Counted from the stretch's first letter, positions 46,418 to 58,793 are shown. The stretch: DNA of 64,000 nucleotides from Leptasterias polaris (GCA_037783415.1 JAZGTN010000054.1:1798001-1862000); one strand, 5' to 3'. Notes: generated by a model not told the origin, from the sequence alone. Translations and numbers: made by a program.

Positions 46418-46633
46418 AAATCACCACATTGTAGCCATGAAATAGCATGCACAAAGTTTTTTGATGCAATAATTAGTTTGTGCAGAAAAACAAGTTTGAA
46501 AAACACGTTTAGTTCAAGCTGCAACTTTTCAGTCCTCTAGAAAAAAAACTTGGGCCACAGGAACTCCGTGTGCGTAAACAATGTGGTCACCACAGGATGC
46601 ATGTAATAAACAATGTGGGGCTGAAAGGGTTAA

Positions 46634-49070
46634 GTAAAAGTTGGTAACCCATCCAACTAACCTAAATTCAGGGTGCTGAATAAAAAAATCGAGGACAACA
46701 AGCACGATTTTGAGATTAAAGGTGTCTTACAAACAAAACAAAAACAACTGAAAAAACACAAATTATGCAAAACACATCACTCATTTAACATGAGTTGACC
46801 TCACATTGGGATAACTGGACACAAACATTAGATTATTTTAGTGTATGTACTGATTAAAGGTGCATTTGCGTCAGAATAATAAAATAACATTTAGATTGTG
46901 AAAAACGAGCAACAATTTAAGTGGAGTCAGTTTGATGTCACAAAATATATCCAATAAATTAACCCAATTTATAGAGAAAAACAAATGTATGCAGTGATTA
47001 AGCTCTTTTCCATGTTCTTAAAGAGACATTTACTTGAAAAAATATGCAAAGAATCAAATGGTACATACAACACACTGCACTTTAATTGAATAATGACGTA
47101 AAGAACAACAATCACCTTCCATTGTCATCAGGTCATTTGTAAAAATAAAACTTCCTTGCAGTATCACTGACAGGAAAACAGACAACCAAATAAACAAACA
47201 TTGCCAGAAATGTTTTGTATTGTAATTCCTTTGAGAGAATCTCGGTTAGGCCTACATGACATTATATGTATTTTCAAAACAGGCTTCTAAGATGGGATCT
47301 GTGGTCATCATAACTGGATGAAAAATAACTGGCATCACAATTCCACCCCATCTCATTGGCATCTGGGAGAAAAGAGTCTGCACAATGAGCTTACTTCCAC
47401 ACCATGGTCTGATAATGAACTTTTTGATGACAGCTGAAGAGAGCCACTGATAGATACAACACTTTCTGTCTCTGACCTTTGGAGAACATGATGCAATACA
47501 AACATCATCCATGGTTTGCAAATATCAAGCCCATACATCTTGCATGAAGGTTTCAGCAGACTTGAGTAAATTGTCATTCAATGCTCCAACTCCTATCTCC
47601 TGTAGAAGCTGGTGATGTCATGTCACAGCCAGTTAGAGCCTGAAAAGGTTGGATCTATACATATTTTCACTTCTCTGATGTACCAGCCATCACCCAAAGT
47701 CTGCCACAACTGGCACAGCTTATTATGCTGTACAAGGAGAAGAACATCTGCCATCTGCATCTCATGCAACAATCACTAGTGTTTCACAGTTAGCACAAGG
47801 GTGTGGAGAATAATGTCTGAGTCTGACAAACCCTTTGTTGCTGTCTCCTACAGTGTGTTTTTGAATTAGACATTGTAAATGAGCTTTAACAAACAAAGCT
47901 ATATTTTGCTTCTGCTGCATTGAGGTCATCCAACCTTGCAAGACAGCAACCTAAACCGTACTCTAACCTTGAGGCCTCCAAAATTGCTCAACTTGTGTTT
48001 TGTGTCATTAAGGAGGAACGCACAAATTGCACTTTAAATCCTGGCAGAACATGCAGAAGTCAAGTTTACTGTTTTGAAACTACATGTACATGTACTTCAA
48101 GATGTGGACAAATAACGGGTGTGGGTGGCTTGTTTTATCCTGCTGTTGTTATCTTTGAATCATATTTGTATCAGTAAAACAGACTGTAGAGGTTTTGATG
48201 CAATGCAAGACTTATAAGAAGAAGAGGCAATGGACTCGAACCCTCCAACTATCAACTTTCAATACCATCTCAATTGTTTGTAATTTCAATTAAATTTTCC
48301 CCGACTCAGTAGCTAAAACAGTATCTTGTACCACTTGAGTGGTTGCATTTTGTAAAAAACATCTCTTGCAGGGGCAAAAAGTCAATTGAAAGTGTTCTTC
48401 CAGCTAACAACAGGATCTTTGGATTGTACTGGGAAGTCAATTGTTTTTCAACTGTTGACTACTGAAATCCTATACTATTAATGTACAGAGTCATCTAAAT
48501 CAAAAACCTCACACTATTACAAACTATTAGGAAGTCCAAGAGGGAAACTGACTGGGTAAATTATTACGATGAGTTCAGATTCCGAAGCCAGAATACTGCA
48601 GTAATATGTTCTCACAACAGAGGCCAAATTTATGAACATGGAAAAATGGAGACACATTAGTATATATAAATAATTATTTGCTCTCCCATTGATTACCACC
48701 AGTATTGGAGGTCTCGACCAAGGTCTCGGTCTCGAGACCATATTTTAGGTCTCAGCAATTTTGAGGTCTTGAAATGTCTCGGTCTTGGGCTCAGGTCTCA
48801 AAAAGTCTCAATCCGAGACCTTACTGAGACCTGATAAAATCTCCAGAATGTTTGAAGTTGGTTATTTGAGTAACCGTTTTCAATTTAAGAACTATTTGTC
48901 TGTATTACCAGGCAATTCATCACCAGCAGCATGAACTGTGTGTCTTTATTCATTAACAAACCGCATGTCATGCAATGTGTGTGCATCCATTGAGAACAAC
49001 GTATGTTTGACATTGCCAACAGGCAGGTTGTGTATATAGTAATATTAACATTATACATTATACCTTACCA
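46634..49070. other. Non-coding stretch, possible decayed coding segment at 47240-47860
   Basis: Mostly AT-rich. On the minus strand between 47860 and 47240 frames with readable text (LCQLWQTLGDGWYIREVKIC, DICKPWMMFVLHHVLQRSE) switch frame several times, suggesting a decayed gene or element that I cannot name. At 48709-48830 GGTCTC/GAGACC words are dense (about ten). Confidence 0.3.
48709..48830. repeat. GGTCTC/GAGACC-rich repeat
   Basis: About ten copies of AGGTCTC or GAGACC in 120 bp, including AAGGTCTCGGTCTCGAGACC. A low-complexity or transposon-end repeat of unknown origin. Confidence 0.7.
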
Positions 49071-51717
49071 ATCCAATGTCTGGTTCAGGAGTTATGAATT
49101 TTTCAAAAATTAAACATCAACTTCCGGTTTGAACCGGAAGTCAAGGACAAATGGGGGTCACATTTTGTGTAGCGCGTGATTAGTTTATGAAGACCTTTTA
49201 GATTGATGTATGGATTGTAAACATCCAGTATGTGGTTCAGAATGGGGTCGCATTCTGTGTACTGTTTCTTAAGTTGTGGCATACTTTTCCAATTATGTAT
49301 AGATTGTAATATCCAATGTGTTGTTCAAATGTTTTTTCAAATAAAAAGTTTCAACTTCCTGTTTGAACCGGAAGGCAATGTCAAATGAGGTCACACTTGG
49401 TAGCGTTGGTGAAGTCTTCGGAGTCCTTTCTGATGACGTATAGATGATAAAAATATGTGGTTCAGAATTTATGATTTTTGAAACATTAAATATCAACTTC
49501 CGACTTTAACTGGAAGTCAAGGTCAAACGGGGTCACATAATGTGCAGAGCGTGATTAGTTAATTACGACCTTTCAGATGATGTATGAATTGCTAAAATCC
49601 AATGTGTGGTTCAGGAGTTATGAATTGTTCAAATATTAGATGGATTATCCTCTGGGTTGCAATATAAGTTGTAACACCGATAGATGCAAAATGTATTCCT
49701 ACAAGTACCTACTTCTAAGAGAATACACCTGAGAAACATAATTTAAAGTTTGAGTGGCCAGGGCAAGGTTGTTCACACGTTAATACGCTATCGTGCGTCG
49801 TCAATGCGGGTGAACTGATAGGTGCGTGTTTTCGTCCTTTTTCGACCAGATGTAAAAGAAACATGTTGTTATGTCTGTGCAAAAGTTTGAGCAGGCTTGA
49901 CGGTCTACACCCTGATAAAAAATTATGCTGAAATGATTAGTAGCTTTAAAGATATGAACATGATCAGATATTTTGAAATTTTCAACTTCCGTTTTGAACC
50001 GGAAGTCAGTTCAAATGTTGTAAAGGTTCTGTGTAGCATTTGTCAAACTCTTAACGACCTATCCGATGATGTGTAGATTGTACAAATCCATTCAGTGGTT
50101 CATGAGTTATGTTCTTTTCAAGTATTAAACTTTGATTTAGTGTAATTTGATACCCGATGACATCATCATGACATCCTCAGTTGTGTGTCGTCTAGATACT
50201 AAGGTGCAGTTGTCTGATGAGTTTTAATGTTCAATTCAATTTAAATCTTGAGTTATTCCGTAAATAAGCTCGAAAGTTGTTTTTTGAAGGAAAAAAACGA
50301 AGGCGAACTTTGACCTAGGGTAAAGACCCGGAAGTTAAGGTCATACAATTTTGGCGTTAACTTTTCAAATGTTGCCCCAGCCTTGGTCTATCAGATGCCA
50401 AACTATGAACATCATAAATGTTATTTTCAGTGAGATACAGCAACAAGCAAATGGTAATTTTTCAACTTTAAAAACCTTGTAATTCGATACCTGATGACGT
50501 CATCATGACGCAATTCTTCGCGTGCCGTCCTCATATTAAGGTTCAAGTGTATGCTAAGTTTCAAGTTTGTACAACTTTTACTTTTTGAGAAATCTGCAAG
50601 AGAAAGTTCAGGGAAAAGAAGAAGAGGAAGAAACTAGAGATTCAGTTTTTGTTTACTACAAAAACAAGGTGTTCGTGGGGAGTGATTGAATGAATAGGTA
50701 TCATCATTATACCTTATCAATCCAATTCCTGGTTCAGGAGTTATGAACTTTTCAAAAATTAAACAAGAACTTCCGGTTTGGACCGGAAGTCGAAGTCAAA
50801 TAGGGTCACATGTTGATTAGTTTATGAAGACCTTTCAGATGATGAATAAATTGAAAAAAATCCAATATGTGGTTCAGAAGTTATGATATTTTGAAATATA
50901 AAGTTTCAACTTCCGGTTTGAACCGGAAGTCAAGGTTAACCGAGGTCACACTTGGTAGCGTTGGTTAAGTTACAAAAGTTTTAACTGATGATGTACAGAA
51001 AAAAAACAACCAATGAGTGGTTCAGATGTTATGATTTTTTCAAATAATAAATTTTAACTTCCGGTATGAACCAGATGTCAGAGTCAATAGAGGTCACGCT
51101 TAGTAGCGTTGGGGAAGTCTCCGATGTCCTTTCTGTATAGATGATAAAAATCTATCATGTGGATTAGAATTGTTTATTTTTTAAACATTAATAAATGTCC
51201 TACTTTAACCGGTAGTCAAGGTCAAACGGGGTCGCATATTGTGTAGTACGTGATAAGTCTATTTAGACCTTTCAGATGATGCATAAATTGAAATAATCCA
51301 ATGATGGTTCAGACGTTATAACTTTAATATAAAATGTAAACTTCCGGTTTGAACCGGAAGACAATGTCAATGAGGTTACAAATTATAGCGTTAGTAATGC
51401 ATTGAAAGCCTTATCTGACGACGTACAGATAATATAATTTAATAAATGTTTTAGGAGCAATGATTTGTTCTTTTGTAGCATTCATTGGGGTTTTAAAGAC
51501 ATTTCCGATGATGTACATGTAGGCCTATAGATTGTAAACATTAAATGCATGGTTCAGGAGTAATGATCTTTTCCGTAAACTTCAACTTCCTGTTTCAACC
51601 GGAAGACAATTGGAAAAATGGGATCACACTCTGTGTATTGTCTATGAAGTTTTTGAATACCTGGCTGATGATGTATAGATGTAAAAAATCCAAATTCTGG
51701 TTCAGGAGTTATGATTT
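49071..51717. repeat. ETS/CRE repeat family, diverged tandem array
   Basis: At least ten units of about 140-148 bp (some spaced 230-490 bp). Each contains a near-palindrome ACTTCCGGTTTGAACCGGAA or a mutated form (at about 49121, 49353, 49495, 49985, 50769, 50909, 51057, 51200, 51341 and 51583), then CAAGGTCAAA, GGGGTCACA, TTTCAGATGATG and TGGTTCAGGAGTTATGA. CRE-like GATGACGTCATCATGACG lies near 50495. On the right the array is cut at 51718 by a DIRS terminal pair. Confidence 0.85.
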
Positions 51718-52043
51718 CCCACCCCACAGTAGTGTGGGCTGGGTCTTCGAACGAATACTTACCTGTAGAGCGAATACTATATTTGCATTAATCCCTATGC
51801 CAACAGGCAATTTGCTAAGAGTTTTACACACAATAGCGCCCTCAAGTATTTGGTCCCCAACGCCCTGTGACATGCGCACTACGTTAGCGTACTCTTTTTC
51901 TTGGGTGTTACACGCGTAAGCACTCAAAGGATTGAGTACATGTATAGTGGGGAAGGAGTGAGGGGTGCTCTACAGGTAAGTATTCGTTCGTAGACCCAGC
52001 CCACACTACTGTGGGGTGGGAGTCTACTTCACTCTACTTAGGG
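51718..52043. repeat. DIRS terminal repeat pair (54-bp inverted arms)
   Basis: 51718-51771 and 51967-52020 are inverted copies with one mismatch in 54. They start CCCACCCCACAGTAGTGTGG and end CTTACCTGTAGAGC. The centre includes CCAACAGGCAATTTGCTAAG and ACACACAATAGCGCCCTCAA, seen again (inverted) at 63030-63224. The second motif AGTCTACTTCACTCTACTTA follows at 52021-52040. No coding part is attached. It is inserted in the ETS/CRE array. Confidence 0.75.
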
Positions 52044-52264
52044 AAGACTCCAAAAAAATTTACTTGGCGCGCTGCTGCGGGCCGTGCAATACTGCAGCCC
52101 GTGCAATACTGCAGCGTCCAGGCCGCGGCCCGCCGAAGCACTGCCAAGTGTGGCCAACAGGCTGAATTGCAAATTCATAAGGATCAAAGGGGATGTTTAC
52201 AGTTGAACGCATTTGTAAAGATCGCGGCTCCCTTGCGGCGCGCTGGTTTTTTTTATGTAGTGCT

Positions 52265-52586
52265 TTACACACCCGAAGGGCGTCTCAAAGCGCATCCAAC
52301 GTCATTACCCTGGTCACTGGGCCATTTTTATTTCATTCCTTAAACCACCTCTGCTCCCTGGGGAATATACAGCCTGTGCAACAAATATGCGCTACTAAGC
52401 TAAATCAATCACAAGAACCATCTCTTACAGGTACCCATTTTACCCCTGGGTGGAGAGAAGCAATTATAGTTAAGTGTCTTGCTCAGGGACACAAGTGTCA
52501 CGACTGGGACTCAAACCCACACTCTGCTGAACAAAAACACCAGAGCTTGAGTTCGGTGTTCTTATCCGTTCGGCCACGACACCCCA
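52265..52586 (-). mobile_element. tRNA-Leu-derived SINE (tail type C)
   Basis: A minus-strand copy of the SINE at 60295: head at the high-coordinate end (GGCCGAACGGATAAGAACAC, ACTCAAGCTC, GAGTCCCAGTCGTGACAC), then TAATTGCTTCTCTCCACCCA and AATGGCCCAGTGACCAGGGT toward 52290. The box A half is slightly mutated. Confidence 0.82.
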
Positions 52587-53943
52587 CTTGAATATCTCCG
52601 TACGTTGTGAGCTGCTGCAATCCCGGTCTGCTTTGATGTTACGAGCCGACCGAGTGGGACGGCAATGTATAACCAACAGAGGAACATAAACAAAATGTTA
52701 CAACGTACAGAACTATTTTTGCTTTTGAGTTTTGTTGAACAACACCTTTCATTTACCCTTTTTTTGATTAGATAAACTTTGCAGCCAGTGCTATCGTTAT
52801 CTCGGTATTATAATAATCATCGTAATTTCATTTACAAAACTTGTATTTTAAGTTCATTTGATTCATCTCCGACGTACAACTGACCCAAACTGCCAATGCT
52901 TTTAATGCACCTTCTCAAGAGTAATCCAGGATACTATTTTGCATGGTGTTTTTCAGATCGGTTTCGCTGTAACAAGCCTGCTTGTAGTGAGCTTACAGCC
53001 CCCCGCAAATTTAGAAGTTCAAGGTGTTTTGGAAATGTTATGTCTATTGTTTTCATTACCACAATATCAATTTTTTTAATATAAATTATAAAAAAATTGC
53101 CCAAGGTTTCCTTACAAATATTTAACCTTAAAGGAATAAATTAAGCAAGCCGAAGTAAAGCTCAGATGTTTTTTCATGCGTTTTAATAATATGGCAGCTT
53201 GTCCGTAGTATTTTTTAAGGAGATTATTTTTATCATAGCATTACTTTGTCACTGAACATTGATTTTAATAATTTTGTGTTGCCGTAATGTCATTATAAAT
53301 ATTAAAAATAAGTCCAATATACATGTGTTTATTAATTTTATGGGTCACATAAATTTCCAGCAAAGAAACCTACTATGTAATTTTTTGCTTTTTTAATCTC
53401 AAGCGAGGATCCCCAAGAACAAAACAATGAATGGCACCACTTCTTTAAATTTACGTTTAAGTAGAATTAAGTGATTAAGTCTGAAAACGACGAATGAATC
53501 AGTTCTCCTTTATTTTGATTGCCACATCCAAATAGCACCCAACACAAAATGTCTACTTGTTTTTCGTAACTAAGCCTTTCACAGGTTGCAAACAAACTCT
53601 TTCCAAAACCAACAACGGTATAAAAAAACTTTTTTTCAGGTGCTTGAAGTTGGCAGTTTTCTTCAGCATGGGATCAAGTCGCGAAAGGCGGCGCACAATG
53701 GAGAGAGTATGTAATACATTTCAACGGTATTAAAAGTTGGCAGCGAACGGGCTGTCAATCATTTTGGCAGGTTAATTGTTTTCATTCTGACAGACAGGAC
53801 CGATAAAAAATAAAAAAATTGGTGTAATATTCTGACATGCTTATCGAACAATTGACATGTATAAGTAAAATCAATTCTGATCAACTTGCAAGAATTTTAT
53901 TCCTGTTTAATTGGAAATACTTGTCAAGTTCCCCGAGTTATAC
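52587..53943. other. Non-coding, nothing recognised
   Basis: AT-rich; no exon, repeat or element recognised. Confidence 0.4.
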
Positions 53944-53951
53944 CTCCATGG

Positions 53952-55051
53952 CAGAGTTGTAGCCACGCCGGTCGGCGCCGGTCGGGTGTAACCGGCACTA
54001 GCTTCTGCCGACCGCCACAAAGACTAAATGAACATCCTACCGACCGGCACAAAATGCAACTAAAGTTACATTAAAATTATCTACCTCTTTAACGCCGGTC
54101 GGTCGCATGTTCAGTTTGACCGGGAAACTTTTTTTCCCCAGTTGCAAATAATTAAATAAAACATTTCTTTTTACCCAAACGAAGCCGACAGTTGGAGGTG
54201 CCTTTCTTCATTAAATGTTGGCCGAAGACACTATCCAGACATGTCCAGGGAGAATGATTGACACTCCTAAAGAGATCCAATTACTCTTATCTTAATCCTC
54301 TGCAGTTTGTTATACAATTGTTTTACTTTGTAATACTCTTGCTTCACTCAAAAGACAAGCTGCATGCGTAGTGTCTCTGTGGCTGATCCTCTGCAGTTTG
54401 TTATACAATTGTTTTACTTTGTAATACTCTTGCTTCACTCAAAAGACAAGCCAGGCATGTGTGTCTTTGTGGTTTTGTGACCCTTAGGAGTGGGTGTTGT
54501 GTTCTTTTAGGAAAGTGTGTTGACATCTGCTGGCTTATAGTTTTCGGTTTGTTTATGAATAAGATATGATTTATTAATATCTTATTCATGCAAACTGTTT
54601 CATCGGGTTTACCACCCATGGGGGAACCTCTGGCCAATTTTCATATTAATATTTTTTTAATTTTTTGTAAATTGCTTTTTCAGGGTAACTAATGCATGAT
54701 GGTGTTATTTTGATTTTCAACTAATAATTTATTAATGGCCTTCGTGTCTTTTTTAAAAATACATTTTTGGCCTTCATGCCCTATCTACTGGCCTTGGTGC
54801 CCTCCAAAATTTGGCTTGCTCCAAATCCAAGGCCAAAGTGGCCATGCCCTAAAAATGTTGTAATTCGAGGCTTATATACTTTACTTGAATCCCTGTCATG
54901 AAGTTTAAAATAACAGATTTTCATACCTAAAAAAACATCATTACGTCTCAGGAAACCCATTCAAATCCATTTTTAAAGCAGTAAAATCCAAAGTTTCGCT
55001 CTATTTTGATTGTAAATTAGCCGGCACTAAAAGGTTCTAGCTACAACCCTG
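53952..55051. mobile_element. Non-autonomous hAT transposon, 1100 bp
   Basis: Terminal inverted repeats CAGAGTTGTAGC and (complement) CAGGGTTGTAGC. The 8-bp target-site duplication CTCCATGG lies at 53944-53951 and 55052-55059, the hAT hallmark. The left subterminal region repeats GCCGGTCGG several times (53966-54105), likely transposase-binding sites. No transposase remnant. It contains a recent tandem duplication at 54295-54451. Confidence 0.9.
54295..54451. repeat. Recent 91-bp tandem duplication inside the hAT element
   Basis: A 66-bp stretch starting ATCCTCTGCAGTTTGTTATA is identical at 54295 and 54386; the remaining bases of each unit (CATGCGTAGTGTCTCTGTGG against CATGTGTGTCTTTGTGG) are similar. 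Confidence 0.9.
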
Positions 55052-55059
55052 CTCCATGG

Positions 55060-56082
55060 TTATTATAAATATTGTTTTTAATTGAAGTAGTTAGAGAATT
55101 CTTGGTCCAAAAATTATAGCCCGGTAATTTGGAAATATATTTCTGTAAAATTATTTATTTCTGTAGCGAAAATAGGCCTATGTCAAAACTTTACATTCTA
55201 CGATGAAAACTATATCTAAACACATATTGCAGGCGCTGGCTAATTTCATCCACTGGCTATACGTTTGTAGTTTCTTTCTTCTACTGAGCGAATTTATAGT
55301 TCGTCGTCCATGAACATTTTTCATTACTATATTTAATGTTTATGTTTTAGCCAATCTTGGCTTTTTTTTGCGTATCAAACTTCTTTCCTTAATAATGTTT
55401 AGTATTATTTCATTTAATGCATATCGAACAATGTACATTTACCGAAATTGCTCTTGTCCAATCAGATGCTGGAATAGCCTACTTCAAGGCTGTGCACTAC
55501 AGCTATTTTGTTTACACGACTTGTGAACATGTGCCGAGTTGGAGTCTAGCCAAGCTTTCTTATGAATATGGTAATTATCAAAGGCCAACGACCACAGTGT
55601 GCGGACTTTGGACATGTATTATACTGTACAAACTACATGATGTATTGCGTGTGTGCATGGACGTTGAACGGGCAACCGAACGTATAGCGGTTGTGTACCC
55701 TACAATGGCCATGCCACATGCAGAGTAGAGACAGCATGGCCTACAATATAAAAGAAAAACGTGACACAACGCAAACCAGGGAGCAAGAAAGTTGCATTTA
55801 ATTTCAAAATCTTCCAAACTATATTATTTTATTGTCCTTTTAAACGTCAGAAAATGAAAGGTCGGAACTTCAAAAGTAAACTTGGTAAAGTCAGAGATTT
55901 AAAAAAATCAGAACTGAAAATAAAAGTCCGTTTTCAAAGTTCGAAAGTTGGATAAATCTCATCCCTGGGTAGCCTTCCGAGCTGAAAGAAAAATGTATGG
56001 TAACACTTCGTCATTTGGAATAAATTCACCCATCTACCTGGAAAAACCAACACACAAAACAGCAGTGCGATCAGAAGGTCTT
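55060..56082. other. Non-coding, nothing recognised
   Basis: No family motifs; the 103-codon plus frame at 55417-55728 has no domain or splice context. Confidence 0.4.
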
Positions 56083-57060
56083 TCACCTCTGATAAAGATT
56101 GTTTATCTGGCACACCTTATTCACTGGGATCTCTGTATCCACATGTGACCGCAGTCTTTGCGGGCTGTTGCCGGCCGGCCGCATGAGAGCCGCGGCATTC
56201 TCAACTGGTCTACCTGCAAGGGGAGAGGTTGATATTGTGTTTGTAAAAAATACCTTCGGAGCCTGGAGGCGCTTAGCCTCAGCCTCCACTGACTCCTGAA
56301 ACTTCCCAGCAAACAAATCCGACCCTGAGAGCGGAAGATCATCCAGGCGCTTACGCGTACCCGTTGATGGCAGAAATAGCGCGTTGAGTACATTGGCTCG
56401 ACGTGCCAAATCTCCAGGGTCGCCACTCTCGTAAACTGGTCCAGAACAGAGCGTAGCCTGTTATCAAGGCAGTGGAGAGCAGCCACCATCATGTCGGCTG
56501 ATACCGCTGACTCTTCCTCGCACCCAAGTGCCAGATACTCCGAGAGGAGCAGGAGAAAGGAAGTAGCGCGCATACCCATGCGCGCCGAAAAGTCCATCTT
56601 CTGGGCAACATCTTCCAGCTTCCCGCGAGTCTTATCCGCAAAGGGGAGCTAGGAGAATGCTGATCCCCTGTCAACGGCCAACTTGTCCATGGCTGAGTCC
56701 GGCAGGACAGGGGTGGCAAAGCACTTATTGAAATCCCCAGAGGGAAAATGATAGTAGGGTTCCGTACGTTTGGAGTAGGGAGTCGATGTTTTTGCCCCCA
56801 TCACCCCATCCATTCCGTCAACGCACACTCCATCAAAGGGCATAACAGGGAAGGCCTCTTCCTCGGCCAAGATGACCGAGTCAGGGGGATGAGATACCTT
56901 TGGGGAATGGTTGGGTGGACCCTTGTACACTAACCAGGGACAGAGGAACTGTAGGGTCCCTCGCCCAGTTAATGGGTCCATCAGCCCCGGCAGCTGGAAG
57001 TGGCTGAGGGGGCTAACTGGGGGATTGCTGCAGCGGCGACGTGGTGTCACCGGTACAATC
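56083..57060 (-). pseudogene. DIRS gag-like fragment, second copy
   Basis: Minus-strand frames: an N-terminal part (VILAEEEAFPVMPFDGVCVD), PYYHFPSGDFNKCFATPVLP and DSAMDKLAVDRGSAFS, a stop, then FADKTRGKLEDVAQKMDFSA, MGMRATSFLLLLSEYLALGC, LHCLDNRLRSVLDQFTRVAT, a frameshift, and ARRANVLNALFLPSTGTRKR and [12 protein letters not shown]. Order and motifs parallel the gag at 31818-32584. No RT is attached, and both ends are truncated. Confidence 0.72.
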
Positions 57061-57746
57061 TCCTGAGCACTCAGGCTGTCTCGGAGGGATGTAATGTAGG
57101 TCCCTCAGGTTCCGACAGACCCTGCTCTCCCCAACTTCCTAGAAACACTCATTTCTAAGAGCAACTTATCCACTCAAACACAACAACACAACTCTATAAT
57201 AAGGGACCATGGATAAATTAAGAACGCGTTTGCACGCGTGCAGATGCGTGGCTTCACGGAGTCGTACCAAAATTGTCACGGCCCCATGCAACCATGGGAT
57301 TTGCGCTCCAGTGATTTTTAGGTTTCCTCATTATCAAACTTTATTGTTTGGTCGGATTACAAAGACAAGGCAGCGCGAAAGTAGCCCACAAAGGAGTGAA
57401 GGATTAGTGATTGAGGTCTAGCTCTGGTGTATCAAACAATGGGTTGGAGAGGTGTACAGTCAATCCTTAAGTTTGCGAATAGCCAATCTGCTAAAAGTAC
57501 ATGCTACAATACTACTACAAGTACATGTATTTCTACCCTCACAAAATCGGTCAAGACCCACCTCCTCTGTAGGTATGTCGTCCACAAAATTCTTAAAATA
57601 TTATCGGTTATCAACGAAGTTCTTTCTCTAATAAACATAATAATAATAATAGTTATTTTTTTCTTCATATACCAAGGCCTTGAAATTACTGACAACACCG
57701 ACGGCAATGCCCTATGCCATTGCGGCGATGCCCTCAAAATCATTGA
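57061..57746. other. Non-coding, nothing recognised
   Basis: An (AAT)n-like run lies near 57638; no gene signal. Confidence 0.4.
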
Positions 57747-57976
57747 CAATAGACCCTTCCCATGAAATATGCTAATTACATTCACGCATGCGTACAGACC
57801 TTGCTGGTTGGCAAACGCCATAGAGTTGTGTACTAAGTAGACGCACAAGCGCGTCTGCGTCACGCCACCATCAGCCCCACACAAAAAGGGGGCAATGTTC
57901 CATCATTTTGCCAACCAGCAGTGTAAGTGCGCACGCGTGATGTGCAATTTAAATATTTCATGGGAAGGGTCTATTG
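57747..57976. mobile_element. 230-bp MITE with 24-bp perfect TIRs
   Basis: Starts CAATAGACCCTTCCCATGAA and ends with its exact complement over 24 bp. The inverted repeat continues imperfectly inward (GCTGGTTGGCAAA against TTTTGCCAACCAGC). No clear target-site duplication. Non-coding. Confidence 0.75.
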
Positions 57977-58793
57977 ACGCCAATATACTGCTGTGCCCTT
58001 TTTATCCAATTGCCGTCGATCAGTGCCTTTAGTAAAATTGCAAGATGCATACTAAATATCTGGTTATACGTTTACATTATCGGTTCCGATAAGCATAAAA
58101 AAATTCACTCGAAAATTCCTCAAAACACAGACCACATTGCGATCACAATTTACACAACGCAGGCAGTCACGTCATTTCCAATTTTCAGGTTCGTCGTCTT
58201 TAATCTTGTTCCTTTGGTTGCAACAATAAAGGCAGGAAACATTGAACGCTAGAGGGCGTTTCAATACACTGCAACTATGAGAGTAAAAGCCCTCTAATGG
58301 TGAAATATCCCAATGCATTACGCGAGAGATCACATCACCTGTTTAAAACACCTTGACCAAAGACTTCACATGTCTGTGCATGCTCGGGAGAAAACAGGTT
58401 TTTCCACCGAATGGCGCACGATCTAAAAATGTGCACGGATTAATGAGCCGCTGGTATGCACGCAAAAGCAGTCGACAGCATGTAGGCTTTATTCTTACAA
58501 AAATTATACCATTTAGGACATTTTGGATCAACAGAATGATTATTTTACTGTAAAAAAGAGTAAGATTTATTTCTTCTTTAATTCGTTTTGTTTTGTTGTT
58601 TTGGGGAATTTTTTGCGGGTCGTTTGTTCAGTCAAAATGCAGTGGTGAAGACACATCCGTGGTTGTACAAACGTTTTCTCAACATTAGATTTTTCTAATG
58701 TCTTGTTAGATTTTGTTAAAATTGCACAGTGGCATTTGGTCTGCACCATTGTTCCATTGTTATACAGTGAGTCTCCCAACCCTGGGGGAAGCG
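57977..58793. other. Non-coding, nothing recognised
   Basis: It contains ACGCTAGAGGGCGTT at 58246-58260, a weaker version of the CTCF-like word of the ETS/CRE repeats. Confidence 0.4.

Larger units (their letters stand above)
45812..46633. mobile_element. piggyBac element, internally deleted (822 bp including TTAA sites)
   Basis: TTAA flanks at 45812-45815 and 46630-46633. Terminal repeats CCCTTTCAGCCCCAA (left) and TGGGGCTGAAAGGG (right) are those of the MITE at 36915. At the left end a unit of about 46 bp containing the palindrome GGCGACTATAGTCGCC occurs three times (45829-45935). The interior holds a transposase N-terminus remnant. Most of the transposase gene is deleted. Confidence 0.85.

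Noticed and set aside
55417..55728. 103-codon plus-strand frame
   Set aside because: No domain or repeats, no splice context, ordinary composition.
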